Of a DNA stretch of 64,000 bases, positions 36,053 through 45,302 are shown piece after piece. The first letter of the stretch is position 1. Each line of letters opens with the position of its first letter. The stretch covers positions 120,023-184,022 of the forward strand of contig JAXLQU010000006.1 in NCBI GenBank assembly GCA_046331425.1, in the 5' to 3' direction. The notes below the pieces were generated by a model. That model had not been told where the DNA came from. It searched no databases and saw only the letters and a list, made by a program, of their open reading frames with translations. The stretch is from JANNUT01 sp046331425. GTDB taxonomy: Bacteria > Acidobacteriota > Polarisedimenticolia > J045. Made by a program: the position numbers and the translations under genes.

Positions 36053-36735
36053 ATGCGCGTGGGCGGTTTTGGTGCTGGTGTGCGGTGTGGGAGTTGTCAG
36101 GTGCGTTCAGGCGATCTTCTTACCGGCGCGAGAGGCCTCAGATGCGCGTGGGCGGTTTTGGTGCTGGTGTGCGGTGTGGGAGTTGTCAGATGGGTCTGAG
36201 CTGTTCTGTTGCCGGCTTGCGGCGCGAGAGTGTCAGATGCGCGTGAATGTCTCTTTTGCTGGCGCGTGGCGTGAGAAGCGTTTGATGCGCGTCGACTGCT
36301 TGTTTCTGGCGAGTGACGCGCGGCGTGTCAGGTGGGCCTGAGCGGCTCTTTTGCTGGCATGCAGTGTGAGAGTTGTCAGATGCGCGTGAACTCTATTTCC
36401 TGCGCGTGGCGCGAGGGTTGTCAGAGGCGCCCGAACGGCACTTTTGCTGGCGTCCTGCGAGAGCGTCGACAGATGCGCGTGAACTTGTTCTCCTGCGCGT
36501 GGCGCGAGGGTTGACAGAGGCGCCCGAACGGCACTCTTGCTGGCATCCTGCGTGAGCGTCGACAGATGCGCGTGAACTTGTTTTCCTGCGCGTGGCGCGA
36601 GGGTTGTCAGAGGCGCCCGAACGGCACTTTTGCTGGCGTCCTGCATGAGCGTCGACAGATGCGCCTGAACTTGTTCTCCTGCGCGTGGCGCGAGGGTTGT
36701 CAGAGGCGCCTGAGTCGTTCAGTTGACGGTGCATC
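36053..36735 (+). repeat. Tandem array of about 15 units, 45/48-bp alternation forming a 93-bp higher-order repeat
   Basis: Units begin with CAGATGCGCGTG or CAGAGGCGCCCG. Starts are near 36053, 36100, 36139, 36187, 36234, 36286, 36332, 36377, 36422, 36470, 36515, 36563, 36608, 36656 and 36701. From 36377 on they alternate exactly 45 and 48 bp, giving 93-bp periods with only scattered substitutions. Earlier units are degenerate, although 48 bases recur identically at 36053 and 36142. There are no spacers between units, so it is not a CRISPR array. Frames through it (31-residue periodic on the minus strand) have no start signal. It sits just upstream of the HNH gene promoter region. Confidence 0.85.
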
Positions 36736-36915
36736 TGTCATCGGCGAGCACGTTCAGTAGCGCCACACCAATCTCTCTGGTGCAGCCCGCACACCTTGCA
36801 CGCGCACGCTTGTCACGTCATCTCGCCTGCGCAAAATATTTGTTCATTCATTTGCTACTTTCGATTGTTGTTCGTGTGATTTGTTGGTACCTTCACAGCA
36901 CTTCAAGGGTGCAGC

Positions 36916-39588
36916 GTGTCCACAACAATCTCGCGTGCGAACAAGTTGTCAGTGCTCTCGCCATGGCTCGATGCTGTGAATGGCGATGCAGTCGCGCGTC
37001 GACTCGCGGTGCAATCGGTGCAGGTGTTGTTGCCGTTGTCGAAGGTGTGCGCGCTGGTTGTCGAGGGGAGTTGTGGCGCAGTGCGGGGGCTTCGTCGTTG
37101 CACGATTTCACGCGTGAGCAATTGGAACGCACCGGAAAGTGGCTGCGCGGGCATGCCGATTTGCATGACGCGATTCAGCGCTTGCCGGGGTTGCGCGTGG
37201 CGGTGACGGGCGGCGATGGTGGCGCGCCGATTGGGTTGTGCAAGGCGATGTTGGTGGGGCGGGTGGCGACGGAAGAGACGCTTCGGGTGTGGGTCGAGAG
37301 AGCGCGGCGGTTGAACGTGGGTCGGTTGAGGGAGATGGCGCGCGAGGCTCAGGCGATTGCTGGTGATGAGTTCGCGATTTCTGATGACTTGGTTGGCGCT
37401 GCGCGCGGTGGAGATGCGAGTCGAGCCGGTGCGACGAAGAGTGCTGGCGAGGATGCAGATCGGTGGCGGCGGGAGTCGGTCGCGACGCGAGCCAACCCGT
37501 TGCGACGAGGAAGAGTGGCGAGTGCATGTTCGGCGTGAGGTAGGACTCGGTAACGATGCGAGCCAACCCGTTGTGTCGACGATCGGCTGCGAGGACGCCG
37601 ATCGGCGAGGCAGAGCTCGCTAGCGACGCTGAAAACAACGCGTTGCGGCGAAGTGTGGTGGCGAGGATGACGATCACTGTGCGGCGGGACTTGGTGGCGA
37701 CGCGAGCTAACCCATGGCGACGAGGTGCATGGCGAGGGTGCCGATCGGCGTGAGGTAGGACTCGGTGGCGGTGGGAGTCGAGCCGTTGCGACGAGGTGTG
37801 GTGACGAGGATGCTGATCGGCATGCGGAAGGGCCTGCGAGCGGTGCGAGTCAAGCCGTTGCGACGAAGTGTGTGACGAGGATGCCGATCGGCATGCGGAA
37901 GGGGCTCCGCGAGCGGTGCGAGTCAAGCCGTTGCGACGAGGTGTGGTGACGAGGATGCCGATCGGCATGCGGAAGGGCTCGCGGGCGGTGCGAGTCAAGC
38001 TGCTGCGACGAGGTGTGGTGACGAGGATGCCGATCGACGTGCGGAAGAAGTTGGCTTCGGTGCGGCGGCTGGTGTTGTCATTGGCGATGGCATGCTTGCC
38101 GAGGCGGAGCCGAGAGCGTCTTCCAGTCGCGAGTTGTTGGAACCTGACGATTCGTTGATGGCAGGTCGTAGTTCACGGCCACAGAGCGCTGGTCGCAACC
38201 GGACGACATCGACGATCTGCCACGTGTGTCGTGGGTCATTCCTGTTCCGCCTGAGGTGCGGGCTGCGTTCGAAAGCGCGCTTGATCTGTATCGCCGGGTC
38301 GAAGGGGGCGATGCCACGGTCGTCTCGTTCATCGAGAGTTTGGTTGCAGAAGAGTTCGCCAGCGACAAGCCCCGGACGTTTTCCAAGCGTGGCTGCAGGC
38401 GGTCGATCCTCCGTCGGATCCGGAGTCCGCCGTCGGGGATAGAACTTCCGGCGATGACGATGGCGTCGAAGTGCTCGCGCAACTCGATACGGTGATGTCG
38501 CGCGCGGGCGTCGGGACCGACAGCGAGGTACAGGGCAACTGAAGTGCTTGGCCGGTGCGGCCGACACGATCGAACGCAACCTCGCTGCTGTGTTGACAGA
38601 GATGAACGACAACGGCGCGCTGCGCGAGTTGGGGTTTGCGAGCATCGGATCGTATGCCGAGAACCGGTTGGGGTTGGGGCGCACCACCATCGAGGATCGT
38701 GCGGGTCGCGCGGGCGCTGCGAGAACGCAAGCTCCTGCAGCAAGCGTATCTGGATGGAGCGTTCGGGCTCGAGAAGGCGCTGCTGGTGGTGCAGATCCTG
38801 GGCCGCGGATTCGTCGAAGAATCGTGCGAGGCTTTGTGGGTTTCGCATCTGCGTACTTGCACGGTGAAGCGATTGCGCGATGAGAAGCGGGCGCTTTTGT
38901 GGGCCAGTGCGATGGAAGGTCGAATCGCCGCGCCGATGCCGATGTCGGATGAAGCGTGGCTGGCCTCGCTTCGCTGCGGACCGGGCGACACGTTGGCGGC
39001 CGTGAAGCGCGCGGGTCACGCGGCCTGCGACGAGGGTGCGTTGGTGTCGGTGGCGGGGAGCATGATGCGCCTGCGCTTGCCGCTGGAATTGGCCAACGAT
39101 TTCTCGAGTTGCATCGAAGCGCGTCGACAGCGTCTCAGCCTCGATGCGGCGAGCTGCGATTGGTCGCAGCCGATCGGCGACGAAGATCTGCCGTCGGCGA
39201 GCCGCCCGACGTTTTCCGCGGCGTCGCGCCGGCTGCCGGCGTGGGTGGGGTTGTTGGCGATGTTGGAAGAGTTCTGGCGCAGCGTATGACGTGGCTGGAG
39301 AAGCGCTCGGCGTCGCGATCCGAGGTGTTTGTGCGCTCACGACATCGCTGCGAGGCGCCAGGATGTACAGCGCGACGTATCGAGTGGCATCACCGCCACT
39401 ACAAGTCGCGCGGTGGCAGTGACCATCACGACAACGGCGATGCGCTTTGTCCGACGCATCATCGGCGTGGGCAGCATGGTGGCTATCTTCATGTCAGTGG
39501 TGATACGCCGTTGCAGCGTATTTGGCGATTGGGGCCGGCGGGGAGGAGTGGTATCGCAACGAGCGGCGTTGTGGTGATCGGGCGATGA
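36916..39588 (+). pseudogene. DUF222/HNH endonuclease gene (13E12-type), frame-broken and carrying a repeat array
   Basis: Fragments in several frames add up to a DUF222-HNH protein. The N-terminal helices include RRLAVQSVQVLL, ELWRSAGASSLHDF and LCKAMLVGRVATEETLRVW (36916-37400). The middle has VIPVPPEVRAAFESALDLYR and FIESLVAEEFAS (38230-38370), a second helical part with ALREL..YAENRLGLGRTTI (38600-38700), then LLQQAYLDGAFGLEKALLVV. The C-terminal HNH nuclease has HRCEAPGCTARRIEWHHRHY and ALCPTHHRRGQHGGYLHV (39340-39500). The catalytic HH and downstream H are present. Frame changes fall near 37050, within the repeats (37416-38060), about 38370, 38700 and 39285. Related 13E12 genes in mycobacteria serve as phage integration sites. 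Either the gene is decayed or the sequence has indel errors. Confidence 0.8.
37416..38060 (+). repeat. Nine-copy 71-73 bp tandem repeat inside the HNH gene
   Basis: Copies start near 37416, 37487, 37558, 37629, 37702, 37773, 37845, 37918 and 37990. The later copies are nearly identical and the early ones more diverged. Each carries GCGAGTCAAGCCGTTGCGAC followed by a segment with the 14-bp perfect palindrome ATGCCGATCGGCAT in the best copies. Because most periods are not multiples of three, no single frame crosses the array, so it splits the DUF222 part from the rest of the gene. Confidence 0.85.
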
Positions 39589-39636
39589 GTTGAACACCGC
39601 GGCATGCGCCTCACTCGCAGCTCATGGTTTTGCCGC

Positions 39637-39744
39637 GCGCCTCGTGTTGCAGCCAATCCGAACCGGCCGAAGAACGATCGAGATCTTCGAAATACCGCAC
39701 AGCGGACAGCGCCTCGTGTTGCAGCCAATCCGAACGGGCCGAAG
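39637..39744 (+). repeat. Two 36-bp direct repeats separated by a 36-bp unique spacer (CRISPR-like geometry)
   Basis: Copies at 39637-39672 and 39709-39744 start GCGCCTCGTGTTGCAGCC and end GGCCGAAG, with 35 of 36 bases identical. The spacer 39673-39708 is unrelated to the flanks. Size and spacing would fit a minimal CRISPR array, but there is no third copy, no obvious repeat palindrome and no cas gene in the window. The surrounding 370 bp (39589-39959) hold no other recognisable feature. Confidence 0.45.
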
Positions 39745-39959
39745 GGCGCAGCAGCATGCAGACCTCACGCGAGCGCTTCACCTCGATCGGTGTCGCGGCC
39801 CTGCTTACTCAGCGGGCCGGGGCATTGTGTGTGCAGCGATTTCGCAGGCCGGGACAAAGGAATCGTCGGCGGTGGATTCGGCCCTACTTCCAGCGGCTGT
39901 TCACTGGGCGGGGCCCTAACATTGCCCCTATCATCGCCACAACTCGGATCGCCTGACCG

Positions 39960-40801
39960 ATGAACCTGCGCCTGGCCGTCACGCACCTCGCCGCACTCTC
40001 GTTACTGCTGCCGCCGCTGACCGGTGGCTGCAGCGGCAAGACCGCGGCCAAGACCATGGCATGGAAGACGCTCGAACCCGGCTTGAGTTCGCCGAGTTCG
40101 AGTCCCCAAGGCTCGATCCTGGCCCAGGCGCCAAGATCTTCGCGTCCTACGCGCAGATCCCAAGCTCTTCACCGTCACACCGCCGCCGACGCTCATCCAC
40201 GAGCCAAGACTCCTCGGCAATGGGTCCAGGAAGCGTCACTGGTGGCAGCAATCAACGCCGCCATGTATCAGGCTGACCACATCACCAGCGTCTCGCTGAT
40301 GAAAAGCGGTGCCGTCATCAATAACCCCCGGGTTCCAAGGACAAGAGCGTTCAGCTCGATCCGGTCGACAGTACGGTGCCGCCACTTCAAATCATCGATC
40401 GGCGACCATCAGGACTTCGGAAACGTTGCGTCGCAAGTACTGTCACTCGTGCAGAGCATCCGAATGCTGTCGTTGGACGGTCAAAACGTGTGGGAGCAGC
40501 AGCTCCACAATCGCTGGAGCATCGCTGCGGTCGGAATCGATAAGCGCGGGCGTATCCTGTTCATCCATTCGCGCTCCCCTAACACGGTGCACGATCTCAT
40601 CGATATGCTGCTTACACTGCCACTGACTTGAAGAATGCGATGTACACCGAAGGCGGCCTCGAGGCTCAAATGTTCGTGAAGTCGGGAACAGTCGAGTACG
40701 AACTTACCGGCGCCCCTGATGCCGGCCTACAGGAGGGTTTCGCCGATCAGCCCTGGCCGATTCCCAACGTGCTGGGCCTCTCGCGCAAGAGCGCGCCATG
40801 A
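39960..40801 (+). pseudogene. Phosphodiester glycosidase-family (NAGPA/DUF2233-like) lipoprotein gene, frame-broken
   Basis: It starts MNLRLAVTHLAALSLLLPP with a lipobox LTGGC. Joined frames then give the family blocks: WKTLEPGLSFAEFESP, AINAAMYQADHITSVSLM, NNPRV, QIIDRR, LVQSIRMLSLDGQNVW, HNRWSIAAVGIDKRGRILFI, HSRSPNTVHDLIDMLLTLPL, then MYTEGGLEAQMFVKSG and PWPIPNVLGL before the stop at 40799-40801. Relatives are secreted proteins of the NAGPA fold, which removes GlcNAc from phosphodiesters in animals and processes cell-wall glycopolymers in some bacteria. The frame changes at least four times, mainly between 40080 and 40420 and near 40630, although the amino-acid conservation is high throughout. 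That favours sequence errors or very recent inactivation. Confidence 0.75.
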
Positions 40802-40817
40802 GCACATCGAGGATCCC

Positions 40818-42182
40818 ATGCCGGTAGTCTTCGCGGTCGACGACGATCCGGTAACCTGCGACGGGGTAGCCGCCGCACTCGAATCCGAAGGATACGACCT
40901 GCGCTTGTTTCGGCGCATCGCCCGGCAGACGCGCTCGAAGCCGGGCGCGAGTTGCAACCGGCGGTGGTCGCCGACTTCGCCATGCCTGAAATGAACGGCC
41001 TCGAGTTCCTGTTGGCGATGCGCCAAGACTCGCCCGACACCACGTTCCCTGGTAGTCAGCGGCCAGGGCTACGGTGGAGGACGCGGTTTCGCTGATGAAG
41101 CATGGCGTCGTCGATGTGCTGGTCAAGCCGCTGCGGGCCAAGGCGTTGCGCAAGGCTGTCGCGTTGGCGATAACACAACACCAACTCGCCGCAGAGAATC
41201 GCCGGCTGCGGCAGCGCTCCGCGGACGGCGGTCGCTGGCCGAGTCGTTGGCGAGTCCCCGGCGTTTCAAGCCGCACTGCGCTTGGCAGAACGAGTCGCCG
41301 CCTCGGACGCCACGCTTCGACTGGCAGGCGAAACAGGTACCGGGAAAGAGGTCTGGCCGAAGCAATCCACGAACTCGCCGCGGGCCGAAGCGCATCGGTC
41401 AAGGTTCATTGCGCCGCTATTCCAGCCACACTGCTCGAACGAACTGTTCGGTCACTCCCGCGGCGCCTTCACCGGTGCGGTCAAGGACAGCGGCCGGGTT
41501 GTTCGAAGAAGCACATGGCGGCAGCCTGTTGCTCGACGGCAGTCGGCGAGATTCCGACCGAGATGCAAGTCAAACTGCTGCGCGTCTGCAGACCGGCGAG
41601 ATTCAACGTCTTGGTGAAACCAAATCGCGCCGGGTCGATGTCCGTGTGATTGCCGCCACATCGCGATCTCGCCGCCGAGGTCGCCGCTGGTCGATTTCGA
41701 GAGGACTTACTACCGCATCAACGTGATCGAGTTGCGGATGCCTTCGTTGCGCGAACGTGGCGACGACGCTGCTCTTGGCGATGCACTTCGTACACACTCG
41801 CCGCAGCTTCCAACACCGAACCGAAGAAAATCAGCGAGGACGCGCAGGCGGCGTTCCCGGCGCACCGCTGGCCAGGCAACGTGCGTGAACTCGAAAACGC
41901 CGTGACACGCCGCAGCGCTTGCAACAGGCGACACGATTCAAGTCGAAGACCTACTCCGAAACGATGCGTGGCAGCGCCAACGCCAACGTGCCGCTGCTCG
42001 AGCCCTCCGGGCTGTCCGAAGAACTTACGCTCGAGGAAGCTGAGCGCTGGCTGATTCAGCGCGCGATCGAGAAGAAGCGGCGCAACAAACGCGAGGCGGC
42101 GCGCCGGCTGGGCCTGAGTTTGGCCACGCTCTATCGCAACTCGGCAACAGTACGGTGCCAACGCCTCGGACCTGAAGCGTGA
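40818..42182 (+). pseudogene. NtrC-family sigma-54 response regulator gene, frame-broken
   Basis: Joined frames give a full enhancer-binding regulator. The receiver has MPVVFAVDDDPVTCDG, Asp in VVADFAMPEMNGLEF, FLVVSGQATVEDAV and Lys in DVLVKPLRAKAL. The AAA+ domain has Walker A ETGTGKEV, the sigma-54 contact loop GAFTGA (SRGAFTGAVKDS), HGGSLLLDG, then RFREDLYYRINVIELRMPSLRERGDD in pieces, and RWPGNVRELENAV. The Fis-type helix-turn-helix has NKREAARRLGLSLATLYR. Restoring frame needs one base removed from the CCC run near 41048 and the GGG run near 41066, and one added near 41352. The stop overlaps the kinase start (GTGA). All functional motifs are intact, so sequencing error is a serious option. 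Confidence 0.82.
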
Positions 42183-43768
42183 ACACGCCACCGCGCGGTT
42201 GGTCCCGCAGTCGACCGGCACTGCAACTGCTGCTGGTGGTGGCGCTGGCGGTCGGCTCGGTACTGACAGCAGTGCTGTGGTGGTTCGGCACTCACGAAAC
42301 CGCACGCCTGGAGATCGAGCAGCACGAGTTTGCCACGCGCACCGGTCAGTTGGTTGAAGTCTTGTTGCGCAATCGGCTCGAGCGCGGTCAGACGGTGCTG
42401 CGCGCCATCGCCGCGTCGCGCGCGGTGCAAGACGCGTTGGTGGCCGGTAACGCCGATCGCTGACGCAAGCGATCCAACCGTTTCAACTGAATTCGCCAGC
42501 ACCATGGTGGTCATCGATGGAGCCAACGGCAAACCGATGGCGGCATCGACACCATTGGCCTACGTGCTGCTGGGGATCGACACCAACTCGGTCGAGGGGC
42601 GAGTACATCGAGGCCCTCGAAGCGGCTGCCGGCGACCTCCGTGATGCGCTTCGAGCAGCCGATCGAAGCGGCACGCCGCCCAGTCGGGCGGCTGCGTGGC
42701 GCAGTGACATTGGGCCGCGTGTTCGTGCAGCAATTCGTCGCGTGATCTGCGCACGCCACTGGCCGTACTTGTCGATGGCAAGGTCGTGCACCAGCCATCG
42801 CCCGCTTCGTCGCCGCCGTCTGCTTCGATGTGCGCGGGCGCGCGGTGGTCGGTAGCGAGGAGTTCGACTTCAATTCACCACTCGCGCAACTGGGCGAGGA
42901 CGTGGTGCTCCTGATCGGCGTGTCACGCCCAACATCATCCAGGCTCAACGCCGAACCCGGTGGCTGTTGTCGCTGTTGGGCGGCGGCGGTTGCGCTGACT
43001 CTCGCGGCTGTCGGCGGCTACCTTGCGTTGGGGGCAGCGCAGGAACGCTTGGCACGCCAGCGCGACGAAGCGGTTGAGCGCACCAAGGACACGCAAGATC
43101 GCTTCGAGGCACTGCGCGCGGTCGTGCACGACATCAAAGCACCGGTCTCGGGAATTCAGTTGCGCTGCGAAGGGCTGCTCGATCATGAACCGGCGCCGCC
43201 GCTGGCGGCAGCACTGTCGCAGATCAGCGATACATGTGAGCGGCTCAACCTGTACCTGGCCAACGTGCTTACCGCGGCCGAGGCCGAGAGCTCACCGATA
43301 CTGCTGGTCAAGGACGTTGTGTTGGTGCCTGGGTTGCTGCACGAAGTTGCCGAGCGGATCGAGCCGGTGGCGCAACGCCGGAACGTCACGTTGCGTGTCG
43401 ATGCCGATGATTCCCTGCCACCGTTGCACGGCGACTCCGCGCTACTCGAGCGCGCACTCTGGAACCTCGCGGCCAACGCGCTGGCCGCAACGCCAGCGGA
43501 TGGACTCGTGGTGTTGTTCGCACGACGCCACGAAGCCGAGCTGCAGGTTGGGGCCGAGGATAACGGTGCGGGGTTTAGCGAATTCGATCCGGTGGAGGCG
43601 TTCTCGCGACAACGCCCGCGGGTCAAGCATGGTTCCTACCGGGCCGGCAGCAGCGGCCTTGGTTTGTTCATCGTGGCGCGCGTGGCCGAGGCGCATCGGG
43701 GCCGGGCGGTCGCCGAGAACCGCCCCGAGGGAGGGGCGCGCGTCTCGCTCTTTCTCCCGTGGTCGTGA
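42179..43768 (+). pseudogene. Sensor histidine kinase partner of the sigma-54 regulator, frame-broken in the N-terminal half
   Basis: The gene starts at a GTG overlapping the regulator stop. TM1 is in LQLLLVVALAVGSVLTAVLWW. A periplasmic sensor region follows but the frame changes at about 42460 and twice between 42590 and 42840. TM2 (AAVALTLAAVGGYLALGAA) and all later parts are in one frame from about 42830: the phosphotransfer helix VVHDIKAPVSGIQLR, N-box LWNLAANALAATPADG, G1 EDNGAGFSEFD, G2 GSSGLGLFIVARVAEAHRG. His in HDIKAP is the likely phosphorylation site. With the preceding gene it forms a sigma-54-type two-component pair; enhancer-like palindromes begin seven bases after its stop. 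Confidence 0.8.
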
Positions 43769-43775
43769 GCTTCCG

Positions 43776-43824
43776 TTCTCAAGCTGAGAAAGCAGGGAGC
43801 CCAGTACCGTTCTCAGGCTGAGAA
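43776..43824 (+). promoter_or_regulatory. Two palindromic enhancer-type sites (TTCTCA-N3-TGAGAA)
   Basis: TTCTCA-AGC-TGAGAA at 43776-43790 and TTCTCA-GGC-TGAGAA at 43810-43824 are perfect palindromes. Both are preceded by CCG, and their centres are 34 bp apart (about three helical turns). They lie about 107 and 141 bp upstream of the start predicted for the sigma-54 promoter, the normal distance for NtrC-type activator sites. They are presumably bound by the regulator encoded just upstream. Confidence 0.7.
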
Positions 43825-43897
43825 GTGGGGTTGGTTGGAAACCAGGGAGAAAAGTCCAAGTCATTTATAAAGAGCCAGTTAACGTCGAAGGCTCGAC

Positions 43898-43913
43898 TGG
43901 CATTCAGATTGCT
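43898..43913 (+). promoter_or_regulatory. Sigma-54 (RpoN) -24/-12 promoter
   Basis: TGGCATTCAGATTGCT matches the RpoN consensus TGGCAY-N5-TTGCW at every defined position, with the GG and GC doublets separated by exactly 10 bases. The predicted start is near 43924. An inverted repeat GAGCC/GGCTC (43872-43894) lies just upstream. Confidence 0.75.
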
Positions 43914-43923
43914 TTAGGAAGGG

Positions 43924-43975
43924 CGAGCAGCTTAAAGATGTTCTCAAAGGCCGGATTCGGAGCCGGCCTTTTCCT
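43924..43975 (+). ncRNA. Candidate sigma-54-dependent small RNA of about 52 nt
   Basis: From the predicted start near 43924 only about 50 nt are transcribed before the intrinsic terminator, giving a single-stranded 5' part (CGAGCAGCUUAAAGAUGUUC) and the terminator hairpin. No plausible coding frame with a ribosome site fits. Its position directly behind a sigma-54 regulator/kinase pair recalls CrcZ behind CbrAB. If termination is leaky the transcript runs antisense into the 3' end of the symporter gene. Confidence 0.5.
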
Positions 43976-43979
43976 TTTT
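43946..43979 (+). terminator. Intrinsic terminator of the candidate small RNA
   Basis: AAAGGCCGG (43946-43954) and CCGGCCTTT (43963-43971) form a perfect 9-bp stem with an 8-nt loop, followed by TCCTTTTTC. The pyrimidine-rich tail is on the plus strand only, so it serves rightward transcription. Confidence 0.82.
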
Positions 43980-43983
43980 CCCC

Positions 43984-45246
43984 CTAACCAGTTTCCCGCC
44001 CCGCACCCTCTCCCCGCGAAACCACCACCGCGGCGGCGAGGTCACCCGTGACGTTGAGGGTGGTTCGGCACATATCTAGGAATCGATCGACCCCCAAGAT
44101 CATGCCGATCCCTTCGGTCGGGATTCCGAACATTCCCAAGATCAGTGCAATCACCGGAAGCGATCCTGCCGGCACACCGGCCGTACCGATCCCAGCCAGG
44201 ATGCAGATGCCGCAAACCGTGAGTTGCTGCCACAGATTCAAGTGCACGCCGTAGAACTGCGCCAAGAACAGCACAGTGACCCCTTCGAACAATGCAGTGC
44301 CGTTTTGGTTGGCGGTCGATCCGATCGTGAGCACGAAGCGCGACACATGCGGCGGAAGCGCGAGATTCTCTTCGGCAACCTTCAATGCCGTGGGGAGCGT
44401 TGCATTGCTGCTGGCTGTCGAGAACGCCGTCAGCATGGCGTCCTCGATACCTTTGAAGAAAAAGCGCGGACTCATCCCTCCCAGAAACTTCACCGCCAGG
44501 CTGTAGATCACGAACTGGTGGATCGCCAGCGCAGCCACGACCACCAGCACGTACTTCCCCAATCCATACAGCACGTCGATTCCAAGCTGGGCCGTCAACG
44601 TAAATAGCAACGCGGCCACGCCGTACGGCGCAAACGAAATCACCAGCTCGACCAGCGTCATGGTGACGTCGTACATCCCTTGCAGGCCTATCTCGAACTT
44701 GCGCGCCGCATCGGTGCGTGTCAGCAGCAAACCGATCCCGACCATCAAAGCAAAGAACATCCAGGCGAGATAGTCGCCGTTGGCGATCGCTTTGATCGGG
44801 TTGTCGGGGATGATCCCAATCAGAAGATCCAAACCGACCTTCGGCGCTTGTGCCGATGCGAGCGCGGTGCTCCGCTCTTTGGCGCCGCTGGTGAGCTGTT
44901 GCTTGACCTCGTCGGAGAACCCATCGCCGGGTCGCAGCAGATTCACGGCGGCAATACCGATCGCCACCGCGATCGTCGAGACGACCACTGTGTACACGAG
45001 CGTCTTGCTGCCGATACGCCCCAATCCGCGCAGATCGCCCAAGCCAGCGACACCCAGCGACAGCGCGGCGAAGATCAGGGGAGCGATCAACATGAACAGC
45101 AGCCGTAAGAACATCTGCCCAATCGGCTGCGTGACGTACTTCAGAATCGAGGCGAGCCACGGCTGATCGTGAAACAGTGCGTGCGCCAGCATCCCGCCAG
45201 TGATCCCGGCGGCGCCGCCGACAAGCATCTTGGTGTGGAGGCGCAT
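43984..45246 (-). CDS. Dicarboxylate/amino acid:cation symporter (DAACS/GltPh family)
   Basis: The 420-residue product has about eight membrane helices and two re-entrant loops. HP1 has the Ser-rich tip (FSTASSNATLPTAL). The TM7 motif reads NQNGTALFEG in place of the usual NMDGT. HP2 is GIGTAGVPAGS, and TM8 has the binding-site region GVDRFLDMCRTTLNVTGD, with Asp and Arg as in DctA/GltP-type carriers. These transporters import glutamate, aspartate or C4-dicarboxylates with Na or H ions. The Gln in place of Asp/Met in the NMDGT motif may alter ion coupling. Unlike its neighbours its frame is intact. Genes for DUF4198 and DUF4331 proteins lie upstream on the same strand. Confidence 0.92.
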   Translation of the reverse strand: MRLHTKMLVGGAAGITGGMLAHALFHDQPWLASILKYVTQPIGQMFLRLLFMLIAPLIFAALSLGVAGLGDLRGLGRIGSKTLVYTVVVSTIAVAIGIAAVNLLRPGDGFSDEVKQQLTSGAKERSTALASAQAPKVGLDLLIGIIPDNPIKAIANGDYLAWMFFALMVGIGLLLTRTDAARKFEIGLQGMYDVTMTLVELVISFAPYGVAALLFTLTAQLGIDVLYGLGKYVLVVVAALAIHQFVIYSLAVKFLGGMSPRFFFKGIEDAMLTAFSTASSNATLPTALKVAEENLALPPHVSRFVLTIGSTANQNGTALFEGVTVLFLAQFYGVHLNLWQQLTVCGICILAGIGTAGVPAGSLPVIALILGMFGIPTEGIGMILGVDRFLDMCRTTLNVTGDLAAAVVVSRGEGAGRETG

Positions 45247-45302
45247 CGCGGCGAGGATTAGAGCACAGAGCCTTGCCGCTCCGGCACGCCGATCAGATCG
45301 TT

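Noticed and set aside
36233..36646. Minus-strand frame with a 31-residue repeat
   Set aside because: It reflects the 93-bp DNA repeat; no ribosome site, Arg/Ala/His-rich, and the opposite frames are equally open.
37108..37998. 296-codon minus-strand frame with 24-residue periodicity
   Set aside because: The periodicity is only the tandem DNA repeat read in one frame; no start signal, and it overlaps the DUF222 coding part.
36053..38060. CRISPR arrays
   Set aside because: Units are contiguous and similar over their whole length, with no variable spacers.
43938..44048. Short open frame starting ATG at 43938 after the sigma-54 promoter
   Set aside because: It runs through the terminator hairpin into antisense symporter sequence and has no ribosome site at the right distance.
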